The position numbers and the translations under genes are program-made. This document shows positions 7,798-14,557 of a stretch of 36,150 nucleotides of DNA, piece after piece (position 1 is the stretch's first letter; the number at the start of each line of letters is the position of its first letter). The DNA comes from Oscillospiraceae bacterium (GTDB lineage Bacteria > Bacillota > Clostridia > Oscillospirales > Ruminococcaceae): positions 1 to 36,150 of the forward strand of contig JAHHUD010000010.1 of the NCBI GenBank assembly GCA_020024185.1, written 5' to 3'. Below the pieces are notes generated by a model. The model had not been told where the DNA came from. It saw only the letters and a program-made list of their open reading frames with translations, and ran no database searches.

Positions 7798-9245
7798 TAT
7801 AATACTTGTATTGTCCTTTCTGCGTTTTTTTGGTTTGGCCTGTTAAAGAATTTTTCTTCAAGTGTTCTTGTGTTCTCTGTAAAGTTAGCATGATTTTTTG
7901 GCAAATACTCATATACTCCAGTTGTTGCGTCTGGTGCGTCGTCATGAGCATTTTTGCCAGTTCTTTGAAATTTAACCATATCTCTATAATATTCTGCCCA
8001 TTTTAAATTCCAGTCTTCTGGGAATAACACATTATTCATTACACCAGTTGAGCCAGTCAATATACGGCTTTCTTTATTTTTCTTCTGTGTAAAAGTTAAA
8101 AACCTTGTTAAATTATTATGGTATTTTTCTTGTGCTATTCTTTTTACATTTCTTGCAAAGCCTCTGCCCCCGTTATTGCTTTCGATAAATGCTCTATTTA
8201 CTTTAAAATCTGTAAATGCTTTTGCTACTATATCTTCTGTTTTTTCCATTCCGTCTTGAGTGTATATAACATTCAATACATAAGCTTTGCCTTTTTTTAC
8301 GCCATATATTATTGAACATAAAAAGTCATTGCCAGTATCAGCAGTGTCGGTATAACTGTCTATACTTTCAAAGTTATCTGGAACAGCGGTATATGTTTTT
8401 AAACTTGTGTATAATCTGCCCTCAAGGTCTATTGGTGACTGGTTGTAGTTAGCCTCAACAATATCTCTGCCAGTATCACCATTTAAAATATCTTGATACT
8501 GTTCATAATTTAAAATATCATCACAAAGCATTTTTTTTCCGTCCCATGCTTTTAATGATATTAAAGTATATGATTTATTTCTTTTTTCTAAACTATCAAT
8601 TAAGCGACCAGCTAAATCATCGCTTGCCCACCTAGTCATAACAATAATAACTTTTCTTTTACCCTCACGTCTTGATAACATAGTATCGTTAAACCAAGTC
8701 CAGTGATTGTCTTTTACAGCTTCGTTTCGTGCTTCGTACTCATTCTTTATAATGTCATCTATTAAAATCAAATCAGCACCAAAACCAGTTGCTGTACCAG
8801 TAGGCGATGTTGCTAGATAAGAGTTTGTATCGTTCCCCTCTAGCCCCCATAGGTTAGCAGCACCATCACCTTTTTTAACTCTAATATCAAAAATATCACT
8901 ATATGTTAAACGTCCGTCACCAGTAATCTCTTGTATTTTATTTCTCACAGCTTTTGAGAAAACTGTTGATAGTGTTTCATTATACGAGCCAGTCATTATT
9001 TTATCTTTTGGATTTTTACCAAGTACCCATTGAATAAATAAAGTAGCAGTTCTAGACTTCCCGTGTCTTGGTGGTAAATTTACAATTAAATATTCTTTGT
9101 CACTTTCATAAAAGTTTTGGAGAGTTGTCGCTAAAAGTTTTAAATATTCCCTATCTTCTTTGTAAAAATCCGATGCCGACAATTTGCAGAACTCCCAAAA
9201 TTCTCGACGTGCTAGTTCACAAGTTAAAAGTTCTCTATATGTCAT
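7797..9245 (-). CDS. terL: Terminase large subunit
   Basis: This 482-residue packaging motor has an N-terminal ATPase with Walker A NLPPRHGKS (about residues 56-64), Walker B DLILIDD (158-164) and the coupling motif MTRW (about 203-206). A C-terminal RNase H-like nuclease follows, with YTDTADTG (299-305), FIESNNGG (about 350) and the late acidic NAHDDAPDATTG. These are the acidic metal-binding positions expected for headful or site-specific cutting. It overlaps the small subunit gene by 11 nt. It would pump DNA through the portal using ATP and cut the concatemer. Confidence 0.95.
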   Translation of the reverse strand: MTYRELLTCELARREFWEFCKLSASDFYKEDREYLKLLATTLQNFYESDKEYLIVNLPPRHGKSRTATLFIQWVLGKNPKDKIMTGSYNETLSTVFSKAVRNKIQEITGDGRLTYSDIFDIRVKKGDGAANLWGLEGNDTNSYLATSPTGTATGFGADLILIDDIIKNEYEARNEAVKDNHWTWFNDTMLSRREGKRKVIIVMTRWASDDLAGRLIDSLEKRNKSYTLISLKAWDGKKMLCDDILNYEQYQDILNGDTGRDIVEANYNQSPIDLEGRLYTSLKTYTAVPDNFESIDSYTDTADTGNDFLCSIIYGVKKGKAYVLNVIYTQDGMEKTEDIVAKAFTDFKVNRAFIESNNGGRGFARNVKRIAQEKYHNNLTRFLTFTQKKNKESRILTGSTGVMNNVLFPEDWNLKWAEYYRDMVKFQRTGKNAHDDAPDATTGVYEYLPKNHANFTENTRTLEEKFFNRPNQKNAERTIQVL

Positions 9246-9657
9246 CGTTTAAAATCGCCTTGATTTCTTCATTGCTTAATTTACTTAAATCAATTTTAAC
9301 TTCACTTGTATTAGTGTTGGTGTTAATGTTTTCAGTTTTATCTACCCAACTACACCAATTCTTTAAGCCAAATATGCTCATTGTTGGTTGATATTTCCCT
9401 AGCATACCACCTTGCATTATAATGTCGGCTCTTATGCTTTCAAAATCTTTTTTCACGTTGGGGAAGTATTTATTCAAAGAGTTATAAATTGTTTTTCTAT
9501 CAACAGAAGAATATTGATTTCTTAACCATTTGCAAAAAGCTGTTTGACTTGGAATTGTTTCAAAGTTGTTTGCTATAATATCATCGCAAAAATCTTGCCA
9601 TAATTCTATCAACTCATCACCAGTTTTAAATATCTTCGGTTGTCCTCTTTTGCTCAC
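9235..9657 (-). CDS. terS: Terminase small subunit
   Basis: About 140 residues, directly upstream of and overlapping the large subunit. GTG 9657 is preferred because AGAGGTG lies five bases upstream; a further in-frame GTG at 9687 has no good ribosome binding site. The N-terminal half is helical and probably DNA-binding (SQTAFCKWLRNQY, then TIYNSLNKYF). The C-terminal half has the motif GKYQPTMSIFGLKNWCSWVD, typical of small terminases in which an oligomerisation helix precedes a contact to the large subunit. It should recognise the packaging site. Confidence 0.85.
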   Translation of the reverse strand: MSKRGQPKIFKTGDELIELWQDFCDDIIANNFETIPSQTAFCKWLRNQYSSVDRKTIYNSLNKYFPNVKKDFESIRADIIMQGGMLGKYQPTMSIFGLKNWCSWVDKTENINTNTNTSEVKIDLSKLSNEEIKAILNDDI

Positions 9658-9748
9658 ATTCTCACCTCTTTCTATTATTGCTCCCACCCTAGCATTTTAA
9701 TATAATATTTTACCCTATTTCATAAAGAAATACACCTTTATATTATAT

Positions 9749-9777
9749 ATTATACTATATTATAGTAAAAAATGCAA
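9749..9777 (-). promoter_or_regulatory. Leftward promoter for the terminase / late block
   Basis: On the minus strand, -35 TTGCAT (9777-9772), a 17-base spacer and -10 TATAAT (9754-9749) match a host sigma-70 promoter. It would start transcription at about 9742, upstream of the terminase genes. The -35 lies inside the inverted repeat TGCAACATTGCA, suggesting control by a bound protein. Confidence 0.6.
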
Positions 9778-9784
9778 CATTGCA
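9773..9784. promoter_or_regulatory. Possible operator, inverted repeat over the leftward -35
   Basis: TGCAA-CA-TTGCA is a short inverted repeat that covers the -35 of the leftward promoter. A dimeric regulator bound here would block late transcription. The antirepressor and small HTH genes of the early block are candidate partners, by inference only. Confidence 0.35.
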
Positions 9785-9815
9785 AAAATAAATTTATTTT
9801 TTTCTTAAAAAAGTG

Positions 9816-9844
9816 TTGACAATTGCACGATATAGTGATATTAT
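9816..9844 (+). promoter_or_regulatory. Rightward early promoter
   Basis: TTGACA (9816-9821), a 17-base spacer and TATTAT (9839-9844) make a near-consensus sigma-70 promoter. Transcription would start at about 9851, 50 bases before the first early gene. The spacer begins with AATTGCAC (9821-9828), whose inverted copy GTGCAATT occurs at 9870-9877. Confidence 0.8.
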
Positions 9845-9877
9845 ATGACCATAGCAACAACACAACATAGTGCAATT
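9821..9877. promoter_or_regulatory. Split inverted repeat around the early promoter start
   Basis: AATTGCAC (9821-9828) and GTGCAATT (9870-9877) are perfect inverted copies 41 bases apart. They flank the -10 and transcription start of the early promoter. They could be paired operator half-sites or looping sites, or the stem of a long leader hairpin. No classical CI/Cro pair is visible to bind them. Confidence 0.35.
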
Positions 9878-9901
9878 ACATAAGTTAAAAGAGGTGATAA
9901 A

Positions 9902-10072
9902 ATGCTAATATCTTTAGGAGAATATGCGAAAATGAAAAACAAAGACGCAAGTTGTGCAAGAAAAAAAGCAAAAAAAGGAGATTTTAAAACTGCAAAGAAA
10001 ATAGGCAATCAATGGGTCATAGAGTCTAATGAAGAATGGATAGACCGCAGAAGAAAGGAGTTAAAAAAATGA
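9902..10072 (+). CDS. Small HTH DNA-binding protein, excisionase/MerR-like, first early gene
   Basis: A 56-residue, very basic protein behind a strong GAGGTG ribosome binding site. The pattern LISLGEYAKMKNKDASCAR followed by GDFKTAKKIGNQWVI and a C-terminal WIDRR resembles the winged-helix fold of MerR/excisionase-type small proteins: helix-turn-helix, a 'TAKKIGNQWVI' wing, and a final helix. As the first gene of the early block it may autoregulate the divergent promoters. Its stop overlaps the next start (ATGA). A role in lysogeny is unsupported because no integrase is present. Confidence 0.65.
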   Translation: MLISLGEYAKMKNKDASCARKKAKKGDFKTAKKIGNQWVIESNEEWIDRRRKELKK

Positions 10073-10257
10073 TTACAGTTGAGGGATATAAAGCGTTTAA
10101 AGGTATTATGAGAATTACACCATTATGTGAAACAGTTAAACCTTTTGAACTAGAAAGCAGTTGGCTTTTTAAACCAGATACAAAATGCTGGTATGGTAAT
10201 GGTTCGTCTTATGGTGAAAATATTTGTGAAATAGTGGAGGACTTTGAAAATGTATAA
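10069..10257 (+). CDS. Hypothetical early protein, 62 residues
   Basis: ATG 10069 is chosen because AGAAAGGAG lies eight bases upstream; a longer in-frame start at 10036 has no ribosome binding site. The protein is a mix of strands and turns with a tryptophan-rich end (SSWLFKPDTKCWYGNGSSYGENICEIVEDF). That pattern is seen in many small phage and plasmid unknowns that describe a beta-rich accessory domain. No motif allows a function. It is coupled to the genes on both sides by short overlaps. Confidence 0.6.
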   Translation: MITVEGYKAFKGIMRITPLCETVKPFELESSWLFKPDTKCWYGNGSSYGENICEIVEDFENV

Positions 10258-10567
10258 ATGCAATACTTGTGGTAAATATGTTGATAAATTACCAATAGAA
10301 CGTCAAACAGTAGCTTTTTTAGACGGAGAACCAATAGAAGAAGAATACGAGTATGATACTTGCTCTTGTGGTGGTTGGCTTAAAGAAACAGCAATATGTG
10401 GCCGTTGTGGTGACAGCGAAATAGAAGATGATTTTGAAAATGGTTTATGTTCAAAATGTCAGTCAGCTATATGGGATAAATTAAATCAACTACTAAGAGA
10501 TAATTTTACAAGTCAAGAATTTGCCTTTATTTATGATAATTTGGAGGATTTAGAATATGAAAATTAA
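10250..10567 (+). CDS. Zinc-ribbon protein
   Basis: A 105-residue protein starting at ATG 10250 with GGAGG nine bases upstream. Cysteine pairs are visible at CNTCG (residues 4-7), a CSCGG segment, CGRCG and CSKC, enough for two zinc ribbons. The C-terminus is acidic (AFIYDNLEDLEYEN). It overlaps its neighbours by a few bases. Such proteins in early phage blocks may bind nucleic acid or host RNA polymerase, but the sequence does not say which. Confidence 0.65.
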   Translation: MYKCNTCGKYVDKLPIERQTVAFLDGEPIEEEYEYDTCSCGGWLKETAICGRCGDSEIEDDFENGLCSKCQSAIWDKLNQLLRDNFTSQEFAFIYDNLEDLEYEN

Positions 10568-10757
10568 AAGATTTGAATTTTTAGTATTATTTGTTTTATC
10601 AGTGCTTATTGTTCAAAACAGCTTTATTTTAGCAGATATGGAAAGAGGATTTGACGCAACAGGTGGTGAGGTTTTTACTTTGGCTCTGCCGATGATGATT
10701 ATATATTGGAGATTGAAAACGATTTTGAAGCAGAGCAAGAAGAAACGCCATATATAG
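10557..10757 (+). CDS. Small protein with two membrane segments
   Basis: 66 residues, with a first hydrophobic segment (FEFLVLFVLSVLIVQNSFIL) and a second near residues 38-50 (EVFTLALPMMIIYW), then a basic tail (KKKRHI). Its last 52 bases overlap the N-terminus of the following 3D-domain frame in another phase. The first segment could be a signal anchor for that domain if ribosomes change frame. Otherwise it is a tiny two-pass membrane protein of unknown role. Confidence 0.5.
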   Translation: MKIKRFEFLVLFVLSVLIVQNSFILADMERGFDATGGEVFTLALPMMIIYWRLKTILKQSKKKRHI

Positions 10758-11086
10758 TGGATAATTACACAGTCACAGCATATTGTTCTTGTGAAAAATG
10801 TTGCGGTAAATGGGCAAAAAATAGACCACTAGATGAGAACGGCAAACCAATTGTAATTGGTGCTGGCAATGTGCCTTTGACAAGTGATTACAGCATAGCA
10901 AGTCCTTTACCTATGGGTACTATTATAGAAATTGACGGCAAAATATACGAAGTGCAAGACAGAACAGCGAAATTTGTTGCTGATAGATACGAAAATAAAA
11001 TAATTGATATTTATTTTGACACACACGAAAAAGCGGTAGCGTGGGCGAAACAAGAAAAGGAGATTAAAATATATGGGAAGGTTTGA
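10706..11086 (+). CDS. 3D-domain protein (double-psi beta-barrel, cell-wall or secretion related)
   Basis: After an acidic stretch (FEAEQEETP), the protein has the 3D-domain signature: VTAYCSCEKCCGKWA (about residues 23-37), a central GAGNVPLTSDY, a PLPMGTIIEIDG strand, and a late YENKIIDIYF (three aspartates expected; D-I-Y-F-D visible). This fold resembles lytic transglycosylase MltA/RlpA-type barrels. The only start is a TTG at 10706 without a good ribosome binding site, and the frame is open back to 10670. The N-terminus is therefore uncertain, and expression may depend on the overlapping upstream gene. Confidence 0.65.
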   Translation: MEIENDFEAEQEETPYIVDNYTVTAYCSCEKCCGKWAKNRPLDENGKPIVIGAGNVPLTSDYSIASPLPMGTIIEIDGKIYEVQDRTAKFVADRYENKIIDIYFDTHEKAVAWAKQEKEIKIYGKV

Positions 11087-11288
11087 TAATGGTATAAACT
11101 ATTATACTTCTGCGATTTTAAATATTCATTTCCCAGAAGATGATGTTAGATGTGGACAATGTCCTTTATGCTATGAAGATAGTTTGCACAGAGCAAAATG
11201 TAGGCTTACTGGAGAACTTGTATACAGCTTACAATCAATTAGTGATTTTTGCCCTTTGCAATTTGAGGAGGTAAACAAAGATGTTTGA
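11073..11288 (+). CDS. Cysteine-rich hypothetical protein
   Basis: 71 residues behind AAAAGGAG. Cysteines at CGQCPLC, AKCRL and DFCPLQF form a likely zinc site. Similar 'C-x2-C-P-x-C ... C-P-L' proteins occur in early blocks of Bacillota phages without assigned function. It overlaps the 3D-domain gene by 14 nt and the next tiny gene by 8 nt, so it belongs to the same tightly packed operon. Confidence 0.6.
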   Translation: MGRFDNGINYYTSAILNIHFPEDDVRCGQCPLCYEDSLHRAKCRLTGELVYSLQSISDFCPLQFEEVNKDV

Positions 11289-11382
11289 TTTTTTAAAAAG
11301 TCTTGATGAAACTGAGGCACTGCCAGCTATTGAGATAGGTTCGGAATTTGACCCATTTATAAAGGAGATTAGTTATGATTAA
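11281..11382 (+). CDS. Tiny acidic protein, 33 residues
   Basis: A short frame with an excellent ribosome binding site (GAGGAGG, spaced 8) that overlaps both neighbours by 8 nt. It contains many acidic residues (SLDETEALPAIEIG, then SEFDPF). The ribosome binding site and coupling support translation. It may simply couple expression of the annealing protein that follows, or be a small regulatory peptide. Confidence 0.5.
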   Translation: MFDFLKSLDETEALPAIEIGSEFDPFIKEISYD

Positions 11383-12052
11383 ATTTAGAGATTTAAAAGC
11401 TGATGAAATTGATGTGCGAGTTGGTAGTGTTAAGCAAGATGGTGTACAATTGCTTTTGTACAAAGACGCTAGAGTTGATATGAATATATTAGATGAAACT
11501 GTTGGTGCTGAAAACTGGCAAAGAGAACACTACGATTGCAAAGGTAATTTATTTTGTAAAGTTGGAATTTTAACAGAAAATGGTTGGATTTTTAAATCTG
11601 ACTGTGGTTCAGAAAGTAACACAGAAGCAGAAAAAGGCGAAGCAAGTGATAGTTTTAAAAGGGCTTGTGTTAACTGGGGGATAGGCAGAGAATTATATTC
11701 TGCACCTTTTATATGGGTGCCTGCTACTATGTGTAATATTATTGAGAAAAAAAAATGTTATGATAATTTCAAAGTAACTAAAATAGAAATAAAAGATAAA
11801 CAGATTATCGGTTTACAGATTTATAATTCAAAGAAAAAAACAACTGTTTTTGATAATTTTAAAAATCAAACAGCTGTTAAATCTCAGCCAAAATGTCAAG
11901 AATTTAAATGTGCAAATTGTGGAAACCCTTTTATAGAAATGTCTGTTGACGGCAAGGTTTATACTCCAGAAATGCAATATGCTAGTGCAGTACAACACCG
12001 TGGCGGTGCTTTTTGTAAAAAATGTTACGAGGTTATGAAAAATGAAAGGTAA
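11375..12052 (+). CDS. Rad52/Sak-type single-strand annealing protein
   Basis: 225 residues. The core carries the RAD52-like signature EAEKGEASDSFKRACVNWGI followed by GRELYSAPFIWV (about residues 83-115), as in Sak-type phage recombinases. These form rings on single-stranded DNA and anneal complementary strands. A C-terminal zinc ribbon (CANCGNPF and CKKCYEV, residues 180-220) is an addition seen in many Bacillota phage versions. It lies next to a NinB-like gene, SSB and a RusA resolvase, completing a recombination module. The start has AAAGGAG and overlaps the preceding tiny gene. Confidence 0.8.
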   Translation: MIKFRDLKADEIDVRVGSVKQDGVQLLLYKDARVDMNILDETVGAENWQREHYDCKGNLFCKVGILTENGWIFKSDCGSESNTEAEKGEASDSFKRACVNWGIGRELYSAPFIWVPATMCNIIEKKKCYDNFKVTKIEIKDKQIIGLQIYNSKKKTTVFDNFKNQTAVKSQPKCQEFKCANCGNPFIEMSVDGKVYTPEMQYASAVQHRGGAFCKKCYEVMKNER

Positions 12053-12575
12053 ATTAAAAGGCTTTTTTTACTCGCATTTTGAAAAAAACACAGCCGTTGA
12101 GTTAATACTTGACGGCTGTAAAACAGAAGAATTAGAAAAATATAAAGATTGCGATATTGAAGTTGTTGTAAAAAAATATCACAAGAAAAGAAGTCTTGAC
12201 GCTAACGCTTATTTTTGGCTTTTAATCGACCGATTAGCAACTACAATCAATTTACCTAAAGAAGAAATTTACAGGTCGTATATAAGGCAAATTGGGGGCA
12301 ATAATGATGTTGTATGTGTGCAAGATAAAGCAGTTGAAAAATTATGTAATGGCTGGAGCAGTAACGGCATAGGTTGGGTAACTGATACGTTCCCGTCAAA
12401 GATAGACGGCTGTACAAATGTTATTTTATATTATGGTAGTTCAACATATGACACTGCTCAAATGTCAAGGCTTATTGATTTAGCTGTGCAAGACTGCAAA
12501 GCACAAGGAATTGAAACAATGCCACCAGAACAATTAGAAAGCTTATTAAATAGTTGGGAAGTGATTAAAAAATGA
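12042..12575 (+). CDS. NinB-like recombination protein (lambda Orf family)
   Basis: 177 residues. The motif KRSLDANAYFWLLIDRLA (about residues 49-66) matches the RSLDQN-type signature of NinB/Orf. The C-terminal part, YGSSTYDTAQMSRLIDLAV then QGIETMPPEQLESLL, is the usual end of these proteins. Lambda Orf helps load recombinases on single-stranded DNA and substitutes for host RecFOR. It overlaps the annealing protein gene by 11 nt and the next gene by 4 nt. Confidence 0.75.
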   Translation: MKGKLKGFFYSHFEKNTAVELILDGCKTEELEKYKDCDIEVVVKKYHKKRSLDANAYFWLLIDRLATTINLPKEEIYRSYIRQIGGNNDVVCVQDKAVEKLCNGWSSNGIGWVTDTFPSKIDGCTNVILYYGSSTYDTAQMSRLIDLAVQDCKAQGIETMPPEQLESLLNSWEVIKK

Positions 12576-12835
12576 TAGGTAAATGTTATATTTGTGGTAG
12601 GTATCTTCCATTGGAACTACACCATGTTTATGGGGCTTCAAGACGAAAAACAAGTACAAAATATAAAGCTGTTGTAAATTTATGTCATGAATGCCACAAT
12701 GAGCCACCTTTAGGAGTTCATCACAATAAAGATATAAGACTTGCTTTACAGTCACAATTTCAAGAAAAACTAATGAAAGATAACAATTGGAGTGCAGAAG
12801 ATTTTATTAGAATTTTTGGTAAAAATTATAGGTGA
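12572..12835 (+). CDS. Small HNH-type nuclease-like protein
   Basis: 87 residues with CYICG (residues 5-9), LELHHVYG (about 14-21), LCHECHNEPP and GVHHN. This gives two zinc-binding cysteine pairs and the His-His of an HNH/beta-beta-alpha metal fold. Stand-alone HNH proteins of this size occur in many Bacillota phages near recombination genes, where they may process DNA or assist packaging. It overlaps the NinB-like gene by 4 nt. Confidence 0.65.
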   Translation: MIGKCYICGRYLPLELHHVYGASRRKTSTKYKAVVNLCHECHNEPPLGVHHNKDIRLALQSQFQEKLMKDNNWSAEDFIRIFGKNYR

Positions 12836-12839
12836 TATT

Positions 12840-13049
12840 ATGAATAAGCCATTAAATCCTTGCAGTAAAAATTGTCAAAATTGTGGCAAGTATTGTAAAA
12901 TTTGTGACAAGTGGAAACAATACGAAATCGAAAGACAGAAATACTACAACGAAAAACTTATAAATTCTGCTTTTATAAGTTCACAAATTGAAAGATATAA
13001 TAAAATTTATTGTAAAAACATTGATTTTAAGAAAGGAGTTTTAAAGTAA
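12840..13049 (+). CDS. Cysteine-rich small protein
   Basis: ATG 12840 is preferred because AGGTGAT lies just upstream; an earlier in-frame start lies inside the HNH-like gene without a ribosome binding site. The 69-residue product has six cysteines early (PCSKNCQNCGKYCKICDKW), a compact metal-binding or knotted knuckle. A charged helix with several tyrosines follows. Function unknown. Confidence 0.55.
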   Translation: MNKPLNPCSKNCQNCGKYCKICDKWKQYEIERQKYYNEKLINSAFISSQIERYNKIYCKNIDFKKGVLK

Positions 13050-13261
13050 TGTGGATACATAATAGAAAGACGTTACTTAACTTAGATAATGTTTCATTTA
13101 TGGAAGCAGTTGAGATTGGGGCAGACTGGAAAATTAAATTTTACTGCAACCCGCCAATTGTTTATTTGGGAGTTTTTAAAACAAAATTATTAGCTGAAAA
13201 AGAAATAGTTGAAATTTACGAAGCAATTAAAAGAAATGAAAAAGTTTATATTATAGAATAG
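13049..13261 (+). CDS. Hypothetical protein, 70 residues
   Basis: The start overlaps the previous stop (TAATG) behind GAAAGGAG. The protein has a strand-rich N-terminal part (WKIKFYCNPPIVYLGVF) and a C-terminal helix (KEIVEIYEAIKRNEKVYII). This looks like a small alpha/beta domain. It precedes SSB by 11 nt. No family is recognised. Confidence 0.6.
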   Translation: MWIHNRKTLLNLDNVSFMEAVEIGADWKIKFYCNPPIVYLGVFKTKLLAEKEIVEIYEAIKRNEKVYIIE

Positions 13262-13272
13262 GAGATTTAATA

Positions 13273-13671
13273 ATGAATGTAGTATGTTTAGTTGGTCGCT
13301 TATGTGCTGATGCAGAATTAAGACAAACACCAAATGGTGTTAATGTTTGTAGTTTTTCTATCGCTGTTCAAAGTAGCAGCAAAAATCAAGACGGCACATA
13401 TAAAACTGATTTTATTAACTGTGTAGCTTGGAGAAACACAGCAGAATTTATTACAAAATATTTTAGAAAAGGACAAAACATCGGTCTTAATGGTTCTATC
13501 CAAACAAGACAATATCAGGACAAAGACACAGGCAAAAATCGCACAGCTTTTGAAGTTCTTGTTAATAATGTATATTTTGTTGAAAGCAAAGCAAAAGCAA
13601 GTGCAGATGTAAATCCAGAATTAAGTGATTTTTCTCAAGTGGCAAGCAGTGAGGGGGATTTGCCTTTTTGA
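13273..13671 (+). CDS. ssb: Single-stranded DNA-binding protein
   Basis: 132 residues. The N-terminal OB fold has LVGRLCADAELRQTPNG (residues 6-22), SFSIAV and DFINCVAWRNTAEF, followed by GQNIGLNGSIQTRQYQD, all typical of bacterial SSB. The tail ends in the acidic, aromatic GDLPF that contacts host replication and repair partners. It would coat single strands during phage replication and annealing. It is placed between recombination and replication genes; its stop is followed by a new promoter at 13681. Confidence 0.95.
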   Translation: MNVVCLVGRLCADAELRQTPNGVNVCSFSIAVQSSSKNQDGTYKTDFINCVAWRNTAEFITKYFRKGQNIGLNGSIQTRQYQDKDTGKNRTAFEVLVNNVYFVESKAKASADVNPELSDFSQVASSEGDLPF

Positions 13672-13680
13672 ACATAAGTC

Positions 13681-13709
13681 TTGACTGTATGTTCTAAATG
13701 TGCTATAAT
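13681..13709 (+). promoter_or_regulatory. Internal promoter upstream of the PD-(D/E)XK-like gene
   Basis: TTGACT (13681-13686), a 17-base spacer and TATAAT (13704-13709) are near consensus for sigma-70. The predicted start is at about 13716, 18 bases before the gene at 13734. It gives this gene, and perhaps the antirepressor and methyltransferase, expression independent of the main early promoter. Confidence 0.8.
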
Positions 13710-13733
13710 AAAATAAAAAAGGAGATTTTTATT

Positions 13734-14318
13734 ATGGCATATGTAACTAAAACAGAATGGAATGAGGCAAAGATTATTTCTTGTATAAACGAAATGGTTA
13801 ATAAAACAGGAAATAATCAAATGCCTACCCATTCCGAAATGGACAAATTTTATGGTAATTATTGTTTATCAAATGCAGTAAGACGCCACGGGGGTACAAA
13901 ATATTTTGCTAATAAAATGGGTCTAGAAATTAAAAATTGTGAAAGTAAGTTTGGAGAAGATTTTGAGTTAAGATGTATTAACGATATAATGTTAAAGCTC
14001 AATTTGGAAGCAGAAAAAATGCAAATTCGATATCCTTATGATGTTTTGGTGGAAAATTCTGTAAAAATCGATGTAAAGTCTTGTACTGGAAAGCAGTATT
14101 ATTCTTTTAATCTGGAAAAAGCACACCAGACTTGTGATATTTTTGTATTTTATTGTATTAAAAATGATGAGGTCGAAAAAATATATATTGTGCCATCATC
14201 TGTTTTGTGTGGTAAAACTCAATTTGCTGTTGGAATGAACAGCAGTAAATATGATAAATATTTAAACCGTTGGGATATTATAAAACATTATAATGATTTT
14301 ATGCACGAAGAATTATAA
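13734..14318 (+). CDS. Putative site-specific endonuclease (HTH-like domain plus PD-(D/E)XK-like core)
   Basis: 194 residues from ATG 13734, with AAGGAG upstream; an earlier in-frame ATG at 13698 lies inside the promoter. The N-terminal half (QMPTHSEMDKFYG, then VRRHGGTKYFANKMGL) resembles the DNA-binding repeats of phage homing-type nucleases. The second half has YPYDVLVENSVKIDVKS (about residues 101-117). There D and a later D-x-K in a strand-turn-strand match the PD-(D/E)XK core. A QTCDIFVFYCI strand follows. The proposed role is a free-standing homing or restriction-like nuclease. The catalytic call rests on motif shape only. Confidence 0.5.
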   Translation: MAYVTKTEWNEAKIISCINEMVNKTGNNQMPTHSEMDKFYGNYCLSNAVRRHGGTKYFANKMGLEIKNCESKFGEDFELRCINDIMLKLNLEAEKMQIRYPYDVLVENSVKIDVKSCTGKQYYSFNLEKAHQTCDIFVFYCIKNDEVEKIYIVPSSVLCGKTQFAVGMNSSKYDKYLNRWDIIKHYNDFMHEEL

Positions 14319-14366
14319 GTTTTGCCTTATATTAAATAAATTACCAAATAATAAAGGAGAATAAAC

Positions 14367-14546
14367 ATGGAAGATTTAATGAATATTATAGTAGGAATAA
14401 TTTATATTTTAATATCGTCTTTTATAATTATGATTGTATGGAATTCTGTAATTGCTAATATTGTAGCTGTAAAAACAATTAGTTATTTAATGTCGCTAGG
14501 AATTACTGTTGCATTATTAGTAATAGGTTCATTTTTTAGGTCATAA
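14367..14546 (+). CDS. Small two-pass membrane protein
   Basis: 59 residues with a perfect AAAGGAG ribosome binding site. Two hydrophobic segments cover most of the chain (NIIVGIIYILISSFIIMIVW and LMSLGITVALLVIGSFF), joined by a short loop containing VKTIS. The gene sits between the nuclease-like gene and the antirepressor. A role at the host membrane, such as exclusion or inhibition, is possible but nothing in the sequence proves it. Confidence 0.6.
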   Translation: MEDLMNIIVGIIYILISSFIIMIVWNSVIANIVAVKTISYLMSLGITVALLVIGSFFRS

Positions 14547-14557
14547 AGGAGAATAAT

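Noticed and set aside
9690..9900. tRNA or other RNA gene in the divergent intergenic region
   Set aside because: The region is mostly AT-only sequence with two promoters; no cloverleaf or conserved T-loop sequence is seen. No tRNA gene was recognised by eye anywhere in the window.
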